Positions 23,471-35,558 of a stretch of 64,000 nucleotides of DNA are shown piece after piece. Under the pieces are notes generated by a model. The model did no database searches and was not told the origin of the DNA. It saw only the letters and a program-made list of their open reading frames with translations. How positions within the stretch are numbered: position 1 is the stretch's first letter; every line of letters starts with the position of its first letter. The position numbers were made by a program, and so were the translations under genes. Source of the DNA: Thermothielavioides terrestris NRRL 8126 (lineage: Eukaryota > Ascomycota > Sordariomycetes > Sordariales > Chaetomiaceae); NCBI RefSeq assembly GCF_000226115.1, contig NC_016457.1:2852001-2916000 (forward strand), written 5' to 3'.

Positions 23471-23968
23471 CTTCTAGGATATACTGCTTACTATGTAGGA
23501 CGACCTTGGGCTATTCGGCGATGGAGCTACGAGGCAGTTCTTCAAGGTTGGTGCTAGCCAAGGCTTCCAACTGCTTAGCAACGCTTAGGCGGCTACGTAG
23601 CGCATCTATAAGTAGGCCTACAGAGGTCTCAGGCATCGCTGTAGCTATAGCACTTGCTAGGGCAGTCGGTTGGCTCGGTTAAAGACCTTGTAATGCAATA
23701 CGACTCTATAACTGGCTCCATTTGCATACCAAGCCCAGAGAGTGGGAAAAAACAGGGCGGTTAGCGGTGGCTATGGTGGCTAGATGGCTAGATGGCTGGC
23801 TGGCTGGCTGGCTGGCTAGCTGGGCTGGTCTTGGCAAATATGCCAAATCAAACAAATCAAATACTGGGCCGTATTTGATTGCGAATAGGGCCTATTTGCG
23901 TTGATTTGCGTTGATTTGATTTGATTTGATTTGGCTGGATTTGAATTGTTGGGAGCCTTGCTTCGTGC

Positions 23969-25805
23969 TTAACCTCTGACTAGTGCGGGAACTGACACCA
24001 ACGCCACCAAAGAGGCACTGAGCGATCATGCTAACAAGGTCAGCTAAACGCCAACAAGGCAACCAAGAAATGGACAAGTTCTTTTCGAAAAAGATCACGC
24101 TTTTGTGGAATGAGACCTTGGGTTGAGTTCGACCCAAGAGACTCGGGAGCTTTGTCGTTTTCGAAGAGCTTCGACCCTTCCATCCCGTCTCTCATCGCTG
24201 ACACAATCCACCTATCCATGGATGATTGGTCGCCTGCTGGTCTCGAGAGAAGTGAGCCCCTCGTTAGCTGGGCGAGAGAGCTGGTGCGGCCTGCATTAGT
24301 TGCGTAGGTCCTGCAGATCGCAGGACCAGCAGGGCCGACGCCACTCACCCAAGACTCCTTTCTGTCCAACACTCTGCACTTTGCAGAGGCAGAGCAACAC
24401 GGGGAGTAATAAACTCCCGGGCAACTGGTGTTCACGTTGATTGGCGCTCCCTTGCTCGACTCGCTCCATCTCCCACCCTCGCGAGGATTACTACCAGGTA
24501 TTGAAGCTTCTGACATTCGGTCACCCGCCAGACGTCTTGATTCTACCTCTGAAGGATGAAATTGAACTGAAAACTGGAGAAAGGCCGGTCGGCTCGTGCC
24601 AGGCTCCCGTGGCCTCCTCCTTCCCAAAGCGGCGCAGGCACACCATCATCAATGGCTGCAAGGCTGGCGAGGTGAGGAAGCTGATTGGGTCTTCGTGCCA
24701 ATTTCCCCACCAGAGCTGAACCACCGAGCTGAATCATCCCTGGCATTGTTGCTCCAGACCTCGCTGTGTGAACGGACAAGTGGTCGAGCACTGCCGCAAT
24801 GAGCCTTACCTATCATGGCCTGTAGCATGGGCCCGTTGAACAGGAATTGAGGGGCTTGGGAGGCGGTGCAATCTTCGCATTGCGTATAAAAGATCTGGAA
24901 CAACTCCTATCTGTGCTTATTGCTTTCCAAATGTCGGTCTTGGTGAGGTTTGTTTGCTCGAACGATCTCTCAGCTCACTTCAAGAGGCCGCCCGGCTCTG
25001 GAACTGACCGGTTTCCTTTGCAAAAAGCATCGACTGGCTGTTTTGCCCCCCTTCCCCCTCCCCCTCCCCACCCAGGCCGCAAAGGTACCTTCATCGCGAG
25101 ACCTCTGCGACTCTTCCCTTCCTGCCTCACCTACTATTGCAGAGGCGTCGCTGATGCGTTGCCTGCTTTGCAGGACCGGACATCTCGCTGCTTCACCAAG
25201 CCCAAGAGAGGTGCTATCCTCTTGGCGGCCACGTCATTCGCCGACAATGGACCTTCCCCGGTGTTCACCCACGCTTCCCACCTTCGCCGATGAGTGGACG
25301 GCACCAATCGCGTTAGGCCCTGCTCGGTGAAGGCGGCACTGACAGGGGGTCGCCGTTCCCGCACTTTTTGAAGCCATTTATGGCCGCCAGACCTTCGCTC
25401 CCCACGCACCGTCAACACCGACGCCTTAATCGTGTCGCCGCTTAATGGAAAGGAGGATGCTGTCTCTCTGCCGCACCGGCCAAGTGCCCGGTGTTTTCAC
25501 GCTATGTTTCCGGGACCGAGCCTGGCTCAGAGCGAAGATGGTACGCGGAGGCCCCACGCCCTCTGCCCGATTATGGAAATTGGAATTTGCATATCGGACC
25601 TTCAATCTTGAGGACCTAGAAGCCGACCCGTGAGGGCTCTCTTGTGTTGGTTTGGACGCAACCATCAAGATGGCGAACCACACCCGTCCCTTCTTATGAC
25701 GGACACAAAGTCTCTTAAGAGAATGCTCCGCCACCCAACTGTGCCTCCCTCGACAAGTTGCGATCCAGTAACACTGCGCTCCGGACAACATCAGCGACTT
25801 TCGAC
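23969..25805. other. Intergenic, no supported gene
   Basis: Several open frames on both strands, none with family resemblance. The right part is probably the promoter and 5' UTR of the zinc-finger gene. Confidence 0.5.
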
Positions 25806-27766
25806 ATGGCATCTCTCCCCAACTTCCATTCTGGCCCCGTGGCAGTGGCAGGCGTCCCTGATGGCCTCCACGTGCCGGCTGACTGGGAGGATCTCTCGCC
25901 AACGACGGCCGTGCCGTACCCTCCCTCGAGCTTGCCGGCAGTGTATTCCACTCCAGATCAGGCGCTGGGGTACTACGAGTATGTCTGCGCGACCCTCGAC
26001 CCACACAATCTCCCTGCTAACGGATGCATAGAGTTCATGATCCGAGCTTCTGTATCCACGCCAGGCTCCTTTGCGAGGAGCGCTTCGCCACTTTGTCTGC
26101 CCAGGTGGCTGATTTGAACGATTACTGCAAGAGGTTCCAATGCCGTTGTGGGCAGACCGCGTGGGGGCGGACCAAATCCTTCTTCGGCAACATCAAGCAG
26201 CGCGTGTCAATCAAGCCCCGCAAGAAGTCTCAACACGTTCCTGAAAAGGAACGACAAGCAGAGGATCCCGACTGGGCCAGCGAGGCTCCTTCGCCGTCAG
26301 TCACAGAGCTGCCGGTCCCAGTCGGCCCCGCCAAGCTGCCACCCGGCTCTCCTACCATCGCTGAGCTGGCAGCCGGGAGGTTGTCCGCGTGCAGTCCTCG
26401 GCTTCAAGCGGGCCAGATCCCGCAGACCGCAAGTTCATTTCACCACTCTGGGGCGTTCGAGCGGTTCGGATGCAACCGTGGGCATGAGCTCGCCGGCCGG
26501 TTGACTGTTCACCCCAACACGATGCCCGGCTATCCTACAGATCAAGTTGCCGGAGCCTACGAACTCGCTGGCCAATCGCCAAATGCCGAGTCCCATACTG
26601 CACCGCGGTTCCCAAGCCTCGGACACACGCCGTTCTGCAGCGTCTCAACCATGAGCCAGTACAGCGCATCGACGCCGGCTAGTCATTCCTTCGTCTCTCC
26701 CCAGTCATCAATCTCGAGCGCTTCCACCTCTTCATCCACGGCTACAACATCTGTCGGGCACGGGGGCCCTCTCTTCGCAGGATATACGACGTCCTCGCCA
26801 GTGGAGTATGGCCAGGATGCCAATGACGTTGCACCCTGGCTGAGAGAGCCAGCCGCTGCGCACCAGCCCTCTTGGGATTCGGCAACCACCGCTGCAGAAC
26901 TTCCTGGTAGTTTGCCAATCTCGGAGCTGGACGCTTCGCAGTCACCCGAGGAGCCGGCGCCTCAGACCACCATGACACACATGCACCCTCCGATTCCCGC
27001 GCTGGAGCAGGCGTATGAGGGAGTTCAGTGCACGGAACCCCTGGCGACTGGTGCCGGGGAAGGTTTTGCTCTGGAATCTAACCCATGGCATGCGCCACAA
27101 GTGGCGAATGTGGTGAATGGGCTTGAGCCGGCGGCGACCTGGCTTCCCATGGGGTCACCCTTCCAGCCACGAACTTCAGCGTTCCCGTCGGAGCCACTCG
27201 CATCTCACCAGAGACGGAACTCGTGGGACTCGACAGCGAGCACCGCGCTCGATGTCTTGATGTCCGACGACTCCTCAGGTGTGGCGCCGCTGGAGACAGC
27301 GCAGCCGCCTCCGGCTCCTGCCTTTTTCGATCTCCCAAGCCAGCAACACAACAAACCCGCCAACAGCCAAAGCCGCACCCCGATCAAGCGAAAGAATCCG
27401 AAGACCCACCACCACCAGCAGCAGCAGAAGCAGCCGCAGCAACACCAGCAGGAGCGTGTGGGCTGCACGCACTGCGGCTACTTCCCGGACAAGGGACCGG
27501 ATCAGCGCAAGAAGCTGGCGCGGCACGAACTCACCGACAAGCACCGTCGGAACACGGGGCAGGACGCCGTCGGCGAGGCTGGCCGCTTCCCGTGCCCGAG
27601 GTGCAGGACGACGTTCAATCGGCAGGATAACCTGTGGCAGCACGTGCGCAAGAAGCACGGTCGGCATCGGAGCGTCGAGGGCTTGAGGGGCAGGAGGAAA
27701 GCGGCCTGGCGGGCGATGGAGCAGTCGCCGCGACTGGGGGTGTTGCTCGCGGAAGTACCTGCGTGA
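25806..27766 (+). CDS. C2H2 zinc-finger protein, putative transcription factor
   Basis: A 635-aa protein from exons 25806-25978 and 26032-27766; the 53-nt intron has a GTATGT donor and GCTAAC branch point. Most of the chain is Ser/Pro/Thr-rich and probably disordered. A Gln/His run (near residues 515-535) precedes two zinc fingers at the C terminus. The first, from CTHCGYF to HELTDKH (about 537-563), has a longer spacing. The second, CPRCRTTFNRQDNLWQHVRKKH (about 578-600; shown as two parts, CPRCRTTF and WQHVRKKH), is a standard C2H2 finger. Nuclear DNA binding is inferred from the fingers only. An in-frame upstream ATG at 25758 is less likely. Confidence 0.85.
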
Positions 27767-30700
27767 TCAATGCAGGGGTGCTGGCGTTGAAATGATGTCT
27801 TTGGAAAGGGCTATTTGGCATGGTGCTCTGATTGTGTGCTGAGAAAGTGGTTCCTCTTGCGTGCTGGGCTACGCGTCACACGAAGTATGCTTTTTGGCGG
27901 ACTTCATTGAAGCGAAGCTTAAAGATGAAGCTCCGTAACAGTGGTTACATACACATAGTGTATGCACTGTAGGAGCGAAGCTAAGCTTCGCTTCATTTAC
28001 TGGGCAAATCCTCCAGAGTTTTTAGTGTTTCGATTGGTCGAGAGGCCCAAATCATGTGACTTAGCGCGGTTTGTACAGTGCCAATTTCTCTGTAAATTAC
28101 TGCGCGCTTCGCTTCACACTTACGGGGGCAGACAGTCACCGTAGGGTCTAGTATTCGGTGGTGGCCTTGCTTGTCGTTGGAACCACATGGATTGCCTTGT
28201 AATGAGAATGCTATGGAAGCACTGAGGCGCGATGATCCCTCTCTAATTACTCCTACGAACCGTTTGGCTTGCGTGTCCCTGTCCAAGCTTCATGTCTTTG
28301 ACGCAGAGCCTCCCTCGCTCTCGATTTCTTGTTGTCGCACCGTTCGGCGTTTACTCGCTCCTCTCAAAACCTCTGCTCACAAGTTCTGGGTGCTTCCCCG
28401 CCCCCGGGCTGTTCCACAACCGGTTGTATCCGGCTACAGCAACCGGCAAGGGAGGCCTCCCGCACAGGTTACCCCAAAAGGCTCGGTAGGCGCGCCCTGT
28501 GTCAACCTTGTTTGTGCAAAAGAACCTTTCCAAGGCGAACCTTTGCGTCGGCACCCCCGGTAGGTATCTTGCACGGTGGTTCGCAATTGTTCGCATTTTC
28601 GATGCGAACCAAACAGGCGGACCAACATCGCTGGGTTGCAAAATGACAGTTTCCGCCTTGGGGTGCGCGCTCGTCGTTTCGGTGAAAGCCGGGGACCAGG
28701 AGCTGGGATGGTGCAACACCCCCCAGCAGGCAAAATGATCGCCGCCAGCTCTACATGTTATCTTTGAACACAAGACATGCAAATGACTAGCAATCATTGC
28801 TGATCAACGTCTCCTTGCCCCTCGGGAGACTGGGGTTCAAAGCGGGGAGTGGAAATGAGAGAGGGTAGAATTGAGGCTGAGAGATGTTGACAAGCAGCGG
28901 GGCGAGCTTCCCCACTGCTGATTTGGCGCCAGGCCCCTCCCCAGCTTCTACCGCGCTTGGGCGCGCTTAAGCTGCAGATCTCGCCTCTTCACCCAATGAT
29001 GCCGGGGGTCAATTTCTGCGGTTGCAGCCGGCAGCCGCGCGAAGACAACACACTGCCACGAGACCGCCAGCAAAAAGGCCTGGGTTATGGTTATCCTCTC
29101 CAAACCGGGCGACTGGCGCGACTGGCACGACGCGCTCCTGGACCGGACACGTGAACCGACCTCCAAGACCTGGTCGTCGTCGCCAAGAAGAAACCCGTCG
29201 CCGAGATCCTGTCGTGCCGAAGCCCGAGAAACCCAACCGCGCTCGAGCTCTTCCTCTGTCTGCTGGATGCGCTGGCCCCCCACCGCCCGCCAGCAAGTCG
29301 CCGTTCCCGTGGTAGATGAGGAGCCCCAGACGGCCACGCCTGCGCAGCACACGGGTCCCCAGGTGGGGGACGAGGCTGAGCGCGTACGATGCCCGTGCGA
29401 GGAAATGGCGCAGCCAGTGTCGCAAGCTCGCGACGTTGCGCCGGTGGATTTATTAGCACGTCGATCTCGCGCATGCCTACAGCATTTGAGGGGTGGAGGA
29501 TGTCCAAGAGCTCGTGGAGACGCTCCGGTCCGTATTCCCGACGGGTCCGGAGAGGACCAATCCAAACGGTACGAGTACGAATGAGCAATCCGCCGTATTA
29601 TTGCTGCAAGTTGCAGGTCTGGGCCCCAAGATCGATCCCGCACCCACCGTGCTTGAGCTGACGCAAGACGTGCACTTCTGGCACACCTGCACTTCTGGCT
29701 TGAGTTTGTGCGGAGCGAAGCTCACTTGCTGCTGGCCCCACGGCGAGAAGCAGCGTGTCTCAGTGCCCATACAGTGCGGATTCCGTGTCCCACCCGCCAG
29801 AACAGTGCTGGTATGTTGTGGCCGTGGTTCTGGGCAACAAAGCCACACGCAACGCCAGGCTGACAAAGGCCCGGCTGACATTGACTCGGAAGGCGTCCGA
29901 GGTGCCGCAGTGGGCGTATTTGGTCAGCGTGGTCAAGGACGCTGGCGCAGCATAGCTGCGTGCATCTACGGCTTGTCGAGTGAATGAAGCACTGGCGCCG
30001 TGTGCACAGAGTGAGCTTAATACCGTGGAAAAACGGCATCTCCATTATTGTCGGAGATGCGTTGGCTCTGGCTGAAGCGCGATAAGCTCGATGCTTTGTC
30101 CACACCTATCCCGTTCCTTGCTCAACAACACCCCTGTCGGGTAACTGACCGAGGTTCACAAAGAGTGTCCGCTCTGCTGTGGAACTGGCGCTGCGCGAAG
30201 CGTTCGGGTGCATTGATGCCAGCAACTTGGACACGGGAGACAGGGTATCGCCCGAACAAGGCACGTTCACTCTTCCATTTGAGAACATTGCTCATCCCAT
30301 CCTTTTCTCGGTTCTCGATGAGCATTTCGCAGACCTGCCCAGCCAGCGACCGTTCTCCCCTGGAGCTCAGCAATCTGGGGTCTCTGATTGGCTGCATCGC
30401 TGTTTTAGATCCTCAATTGGGCAAGTGAACAAAGACGACCAGCGGCGCCAAGGCATGTGCCGCCAAAAATACTGCGCACACTCCACTAGCCCCTGGCAAC
30501 CTGGCAAGATCCCGTCTTCTTAAGCGCCCTGTGGAGTAGCGGCTCTGGATCTTGCGATTGTCGCTTGTCGCATCGAATCGGCCGCCCCACCGCCGCGCCG
30601 GCGCAACGGGTGACTGGCCCCGCCGGCTGGCGGCTGCTCAAACGGCGCCGGACAGCGCAGAACTGGTTTCGGCGCCTCTCAGCGAATCAGTCCGCCTCGC

Positions 30701-31048
30701 CAGGGGAGAAGCGCAACCATGCTGCTACAAACAAAACGGTGTGAAATCGCAAAGGGCAAGAGTTTCCTGAGCGAGAGCCACGGGTGGTTCCGATGTTGCG
30801 CGATACTTAATCGCTGCATCCCGAATGCATTGTTCCTTTTTTTCGCTTTCTCCATTGTTGTCTGTTGAGCTCGGCGGGCTGCATTGTTTCTCTTTCGGGT
30901 CAAGGTTCCTCTGCTTTCTCTTCCATTGTCCCATTCAAGGCGTTCCGGGGTTGCTTTATATCCATTGTATCTTTGTTGCCGGTCAACAACTTAAGAACAC
31001 CAACTCGTTTCCTAATTTTTGGTTTGAATTTTGAAAACCACAGTCAAA
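27767..31048. other. Long intergenic region
   Basis: More than 3 kb with overlapping open frames but no recognisable gene. A fold-back structure lies near 27908-27995. The last ~300 bases are likely the promoter and T-rich 5' UTR of the Fig1-like gene. Confidence 0.45.
27908..27995. repeat. Fold-back inverted repeat
   Basis: TGAAGCGAAGCTTA at 27908-27921 pairs with TAAGCTTCGCTTCA at 27982-27995. A further partly palindromic stretch (ACATAGTGTATGC) lies inside, and another GCTTCGCTTCA occurs near 28106. It may be the remnant of a small fold-back element. Confidence 0.6.
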
Positions 31049-32088
31049 ATGGCTATCTTCAAGTTGGCTAAGACCATGCTCACGCGTAAGTTGGAGCCCG
31101 AGGGAACACAGCCTCTTTGAGACCATCAGCTAACGCTTTGGCAGCTTCCGGCATGTTTCATTTCCTTCCTTATCTGCTGATCGTCCCGATCATCGTCTTC
31201 GAGAGTAAGACACACACCCCTGATTCCAAACTCCCAACCGGCACCGGAGTCGGAACTAACACGCTCGGCAGCACTGTCCCTGACGGGATGCGTCTCGACG
31301 TCGCCTGCGATTCCCAACATCTACATTGTCTCGCTGCGGCCGAACAACAACGCCACCGGGACCGCCACGCCCCAGGTCCGCGTCGGCTACTTCGGTAAGC
31401 TTTCCCCTTTTCCTCCCCCATGTCGTCTGCCCTGACCCGGTGCCACGAACTAACGCATGCTTTCCCTCCAGGAATCTGCGGCATCAGCGAATCCGGCACA
31501 CGGTGCCAGTCGGCCTCGGGCCAGTCCGTCGACACGCTCGTGGCCAACCTCTTCCTCAACGGGACCTCTCCCTCTAACAACACCACCACCACCACCCGCG
31601 ACACCCCCACCACCCGCGACAACACCACCCCGGACACGACCGAAATCACCGACCTAGTCTCCACAGCCCTGGACCTGCAATCGCGCATCTTCATCTCCGT
31701 CCTGGCCGGCGCAGCAGTGCTCTTCGTGCTCGGGGTGGCCGCGCTGTTCTTCCTGCGCCGCGACGTGCGCAGCACGGCCGCCTCCTGGGAGGGGCAGCCG
31801 CTGCACCCGCGCCGGTCCGCCACCATCCGCCGCGCGACCTACGGCCTGCTGTGCGGGTCGGCCGCGCTCGCGTTCGCCGCCGGCCTCGCCACCACCCAGG
31901 CCGCCGGCGCGCTTGAGTATGCGACCGCGGGGATGAGCCATGCGACTGTGCTGATCCATGCTGGGAAGACCATGCAGGTGCTGCAGTGGATTGCGTTCGG
32001 GTTTGAGGTGCTCTTTGTCGCGGCTGTGCCGTTCCTCGTGAGGGAGCGCGCGGCGGCCGCGGAGGGCGAGTTTAAGGGCGAGGCTTGA
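31049..32088 (+). CDS. Fig1-like membrane protein
   Basis: Yeast Fig1 acts in the low-affinity calcium influx system and in membrane fusion during mating. Exons are 31049-31085, 31145-31204, 31272-31394 and 31472-32088 (278 aa), each junction in frame. The start MAIFKLAKTMLTPSGMFHFL leads into the first membrane span (LPYLLIVPIIVF). An extracellular loop follows with GCVSTSPAIPNIYIVSL and the Fig1 signature VRVGYFGICG, then C and N-glycosylation sites. Three more spans come later (IFISVLAGAAVLFVLG, TYGLLCGSAALAFAAG, IAFGFEVLFVAAVPFLV). This four-span layout with a GxxGxC-type loop is that of Fig1/SUR7-related proteins. Family call is good; role in calcium uptake or cell fusion is inferred. 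Confidence 0.85.
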
Positions 32089-32559
32089 GGGTTTTGAGGG
32101 TTGGGTGTGTGGCGGTGGGTTGGCGCGGGGGGTGTATTATAGTTTGGTATATATGCATGCCATCTTTTGGGGGCAATGGTTTTTCATCTCGCGTCCGTAG
32201 ATCGTAACGGCGTCTCGCAGACCAATGCAGCGGAGTTCTTGGTTTCGTTGGTTGGCGACTTGGATGTGCTAATGTCTCTTGATAGCTGTCTGAAGTTGTC
32301 TGCCGCACAGCTGGGCAGACTCCTTACTCTTTTGACGTGTTTTGAAGGAAAGTATTGGACCCGACGGATACTTTGTATTTCTCCTCCCTAAGGAGCAATC
32401 GAGGCAAAATTGGCGATGAGAATCAATCCTTTCCAGAGCAGATGATACTGCGGTTCACTATCCGAAGTGTATCTGAAATGTGTTGTGCAGTGGGCACTTG
32501 AATCTTTGGCAGGAGTATGGATTTCTTAAACATGGTACCCAAAGGCGTCTATTAATTAA
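32089..32559. other. 3' region between convergent genes
   Basis: Convergent 3' UTRs of the Fig1-like and GPI-anchored genes. Nothing else seen. Confidence 0.5.
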
Positions 32560-33313
32560 TCACCAACCGCCGAGGAGTCCTACGAGGATCGCCACCAAGC
32601 TCGAGACGGTCAGCGTACAGCCCACGGTACGATGGACCTCCCTGCCCGGCGCAGCCCCGGTAACCGTCGACTAGAACGAAAATCATTAGCCCATTCCTCG
32701 CCCAACATGCACGGCTACTGGAGCTCGACGCACACTTGTAGCAGACGGCAGAGACACAGCAGTCCCCGAGTGCGTCGCATTTGGAGGTGCAGTGATCGCG
32801 ATGCCAGACGAAGCCGCCGTGGTAGCAGCACCCTGGGCGGTAGTAGTGCCGGACGTCGGGACTGACGCAGTGGCCGAGGTGGATACTACCACAGCGGACC
32901 CTGCATTTCCGGATGGGGACGGCGTGGGATTCAGGCCGCAGGCCGAGGCAGCGCTGGTGACGCCGTCGCCGTAGTATTTCCATATGTCATACTGGAGGGC
33001 GCATTGGAGACAGGCTTCGTAGTAGCCGACCCAGGTTGCGTTGGTGCAGTGGTTTGAGTCGCGGCCGGCGAGGATGGCGTTGCCTAGATGAATAGGCAGG
33101 TGTCAGAGAAGGAAAACTTAGTTGTGTTGCCCGAGAGGGTTGAGATGAGGGGGAAGGGCCCATACCGCAATTGCTGTGGCATTCGTATTCCGGCGTGCCT
33201 GGGGCCTGACGACCCAGTATCTGAGCGAGCTCCGCGTTGGCCTGGGGCTGCGCAGCGTGAACAACAAGAGCTGCGAAGGCAGCGAACAACACCGAGAAGC
33301 TGAGACGTCGCAT
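32560..33313 (-). CDS. GPI-anchored small cysteine-containing surface protein
   Basis: Three exons on the minus strand, 33313-33166, 33083-32734 and 32670-32560, give 202 aa. The signal peptide is MRRLSFSVLFAAFAALVVHA. The mature part has paired cysteines (YECHSNCG, NHCTNATW, YEACLQCALQYDIW, SACGLNP), an arrangement common in fungal secreted proteins. A Ser/Thr-rich stalk follows. The third exon, entered through a 63-nt intron with a GTGCGT donor and TTCTAG acceptor, supplies GAAPG and a hydrophobic tail ending LVAILVGLLGGW, which looks like a GPI-attachment signal. Reading on without that intron would end at 32686 with no tail. Function unknown. Confidence 0.75.
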
Positions 33314-34488
33314 GATGGGCAGTGCCGAGGGCGATGAGCGATGGGAAGGTGAGTTCTGGCGTTCAAGGAGAGTGTATGCTGTAAAAAGAGAGACTTTGAA
33401 GACTGGCGAGAGTGGGAGGAATTGAGATGGTATTATGGGGGCTGGTAGGTCTAGTTACGCCATATAGCAAGCAGCCGAGGCCCAGTGCATCGTTACATGG
33501 TACACATGGCCGACAGACATCGATCGACGAGTGTGACTGGCACAGAACACCGTCAGGGGTCAGGGGTCGCAGATGCAAACGAGATCCCAGTAACACCCCA
33601 ATACAAGCCCGCGAAAAGCCCGATGCTCCGGAGTTCTCAGCAAAAAAACCCTCCGCTTGCGCCGTGGCGACATGGGGAGCAGCAGCCGAGTACGCGCAGA
33701 GATGCTGGGCTGGACACCGAGCACAGCGCACAACCGAGCACAGCGGTGCGACTTCGGGGCCCAACCTGTCATCGTAAAAACGCACACCCCACCCTTTCCC
33801 TGATTTTGGCAGGCCGGCAATCAAGTCCTGCAGCCTCTTTGGGAAGCTTGAAAAATGACGCAGCCAATGGCAGTGCGGTATCTGATCTAATCAGCAGCGG
33901 GGTTGATGCGCCAAGCCAATTTATCAGATCATCTGATACGTGGTGGCCCAAGGTCGAGAACATCCCACGGCCGGTGCGAGCAAGCTATTGGTGCCGTGAG
34001 CACCTTGAGGGCCGCGTCGGAGCTGGAAGGTGTCATCGAATTCCTTGGCGGATGGCGAGATGTGAGAACTCTGTCACCAACAAAGTAGCGCCCCGAAGAC
34101 GCATTGGGGACACATCGGCCCCGACTCGGACAGCGAGAGTGGCTTCAGCATGTGAGTCAGACACGAGTCGAAAGTGTGCCAGGACTTTGTAACATGACAA
34201 ATCGTTATAGAAAGGTACCTAATTGTGAGTTACTTTCTTGGCCTGATGCTACCAGAACTGGCACCCGGTTTTGGCATGGCGGTGTGGGACGAAGCGGGAG
34301 CACTGGGAAGGAGGGCAGCCGAGAATGGGAATGAAGCGGTGCCAACTGTGTGTTTCTAGGTATATTACCCGCTGCACTGTCCGGCGTTCTGTGTGATCTT
34401 GCCGCTGCTCCTCCCCTCTGCGCTGCATGGTATTGTCTGTCTGACCAAAGCCGCTCTTCAACCCAACCCCAAAGACGAGGCCGTGAAA
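33314..34488. other. Intergenic between divergent surface-protein genes
   Basis: Promoter space of the GPI protein (leftward) and the BIM1-like gene (rightward). No gene recognised. Confidence 0.5.
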
Positions 34489-35558
34489 ATGGCTTGCGTT
34501 CGGCCACTACTGCTTTTGGCCCTGGCAGCCGGCGCTATGGGTACATCCGACGACATGGGCCCTGCCGCCATTATGTGGCCGCCCGACCGCGCCTGGTCCC
34601 AGCAGGCTGACAACACTCCTCCGTGCGGCTCCGTTGCCGGTGTCACGAACCGCACGGCCTTTCCGCTGAGTGAGCGGGACAACAAGGACGACGCGCCACT
34701 TTGGTTTTACCGGCGTGTTGCTGACTCCATCTTCTAGGCGGCGGTCGCATTGCCTTTGTCGCCCAAGACAACTCCTTCAATCCTGAAATCAGCATTTCGT
34801 TCAGCAACGGTACAAACCTATCTCACCCCCACGCCCATTCCTCCCATATGTTTTACTCCTATCCCTGACTCTCCAACAATCTAACTTTTACTACTCCACA
34901 CCCAGATCCCAAAACTCAATCCGACTTCACCCCTCTAGAGACCTCCCCCGTCCCCGAGCTCTACCCAGGCCACACCTGCCTCTCGGTCCCGGACATCACC
35001 ACCATCACCAGCCCTAGCGCCAACCAACCCCCTTCCGTCGGCACCAACGCCACCATCCAGATCAAGTACACGGCCGACTTCGACCGTCCGGAGAACCAGA
35101 CCTTCTACGCCTGCGCCGACATCACCTTCGTCGCCGCGTCCGCCTTCAACCCGGCCTCGGTGCCCTGCTTCAACGCGACCGAGCAGGTCGAGGTGCCCGC
35201 GCCGACGGCGACCGGCGTCATCCCGACGGACCTGCCGGGCCACGGGGAAGGCGACGGCGGGACGCCGCCGCTGGTGGCGCCGAGCGCTGCCGTCTCGACC
35301 GGCAGTGGGGGTGGCGCGGCGGCCCCGCTGTCCAAGGGGGCGATCGCGGGCGCGGTGGTCGGGTCCGTGCTCGGGTTCGCGCTGGTGGTCGGGCTGGCCC
35401 TGCTGTTGTACAGGGAGAGGGAGAGGCGGAAGAGGGTGGTGCGGCAGAGGGATTCGGCGAGGGCGGTCAAGTGGGTTGGGGAGGAGGCGCGGAGCGTCGG
35501 GACGGCGTCGGCCGAGGGGGAGAGTATCCGGCTGGGGAATGTGGCGCCGCGGGAGTAA
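34489..35558 (+). CDS. BIM1-like (X325) domain surface protein
   Basis: Exons are 34489-34669, 34738-34809 and 34906-35558 (301 aa), all in frame, the last intron with a CTAAC branch point. The signal peptide is MACVRPLLLLALAAGAMG. The extracellular domain shows AAIMWPPDRAWS, DNTPPCGS, NRTAFPLSGG, LYPGHTC, QIKYTADF and FYACADITF, a pattern I associate with BIM1-like/X325 proteins, LPMO-related in fold. One member, BIM1 of Cryptococcus, helps copper uptake. A Gly/Ser linker, one membrane span (IAGAVVGSVLGFALVVGLALLLY) and a short basic tail follow. No histidine precedes the WPP motif, so a copper-binding N-terminal His is not apparent. Copper function is therefore doubtful. Confidence 0.75.

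Larger units (their letters stand above)
20604..23960 (-). mobile_element. RIP-degraded hAT-superfamily DNA transposon
   Basis: The element is 3357 bp. Both ends carry CAAGGCTCCCAACAA in inverted orientation (20604-20618 and 23946-23960), and a perfect 8-bp direct repeat CTTCGTGC flanks it (20596-20603 and 23961-23968), the hAT hallmark. Subterminal CAAATCAAA motifs occur at both ends. Most of the interior is AT-rich and full of TA, as expected after repeat-induced point mutation. Minus-strand remnants of a transposase with a BED finger and a C-terminal dimerisation region confirm the superfamily. A TGGC microsatellite lies near 23790-23822 and a 58-bp tandem array at 20915-21312. Confidence 0.93.

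Noticed and set aside
29091..29588. Overlapping 165-codon frames on both strands, the plus one starting with a GDWRDWHDALLD-like stretch
   Set aside because: It vaguely recalls a retrotransposon gag start, but no zinc knuckle, protease or reverse transcriptase follows and there are no long terminal repeats.
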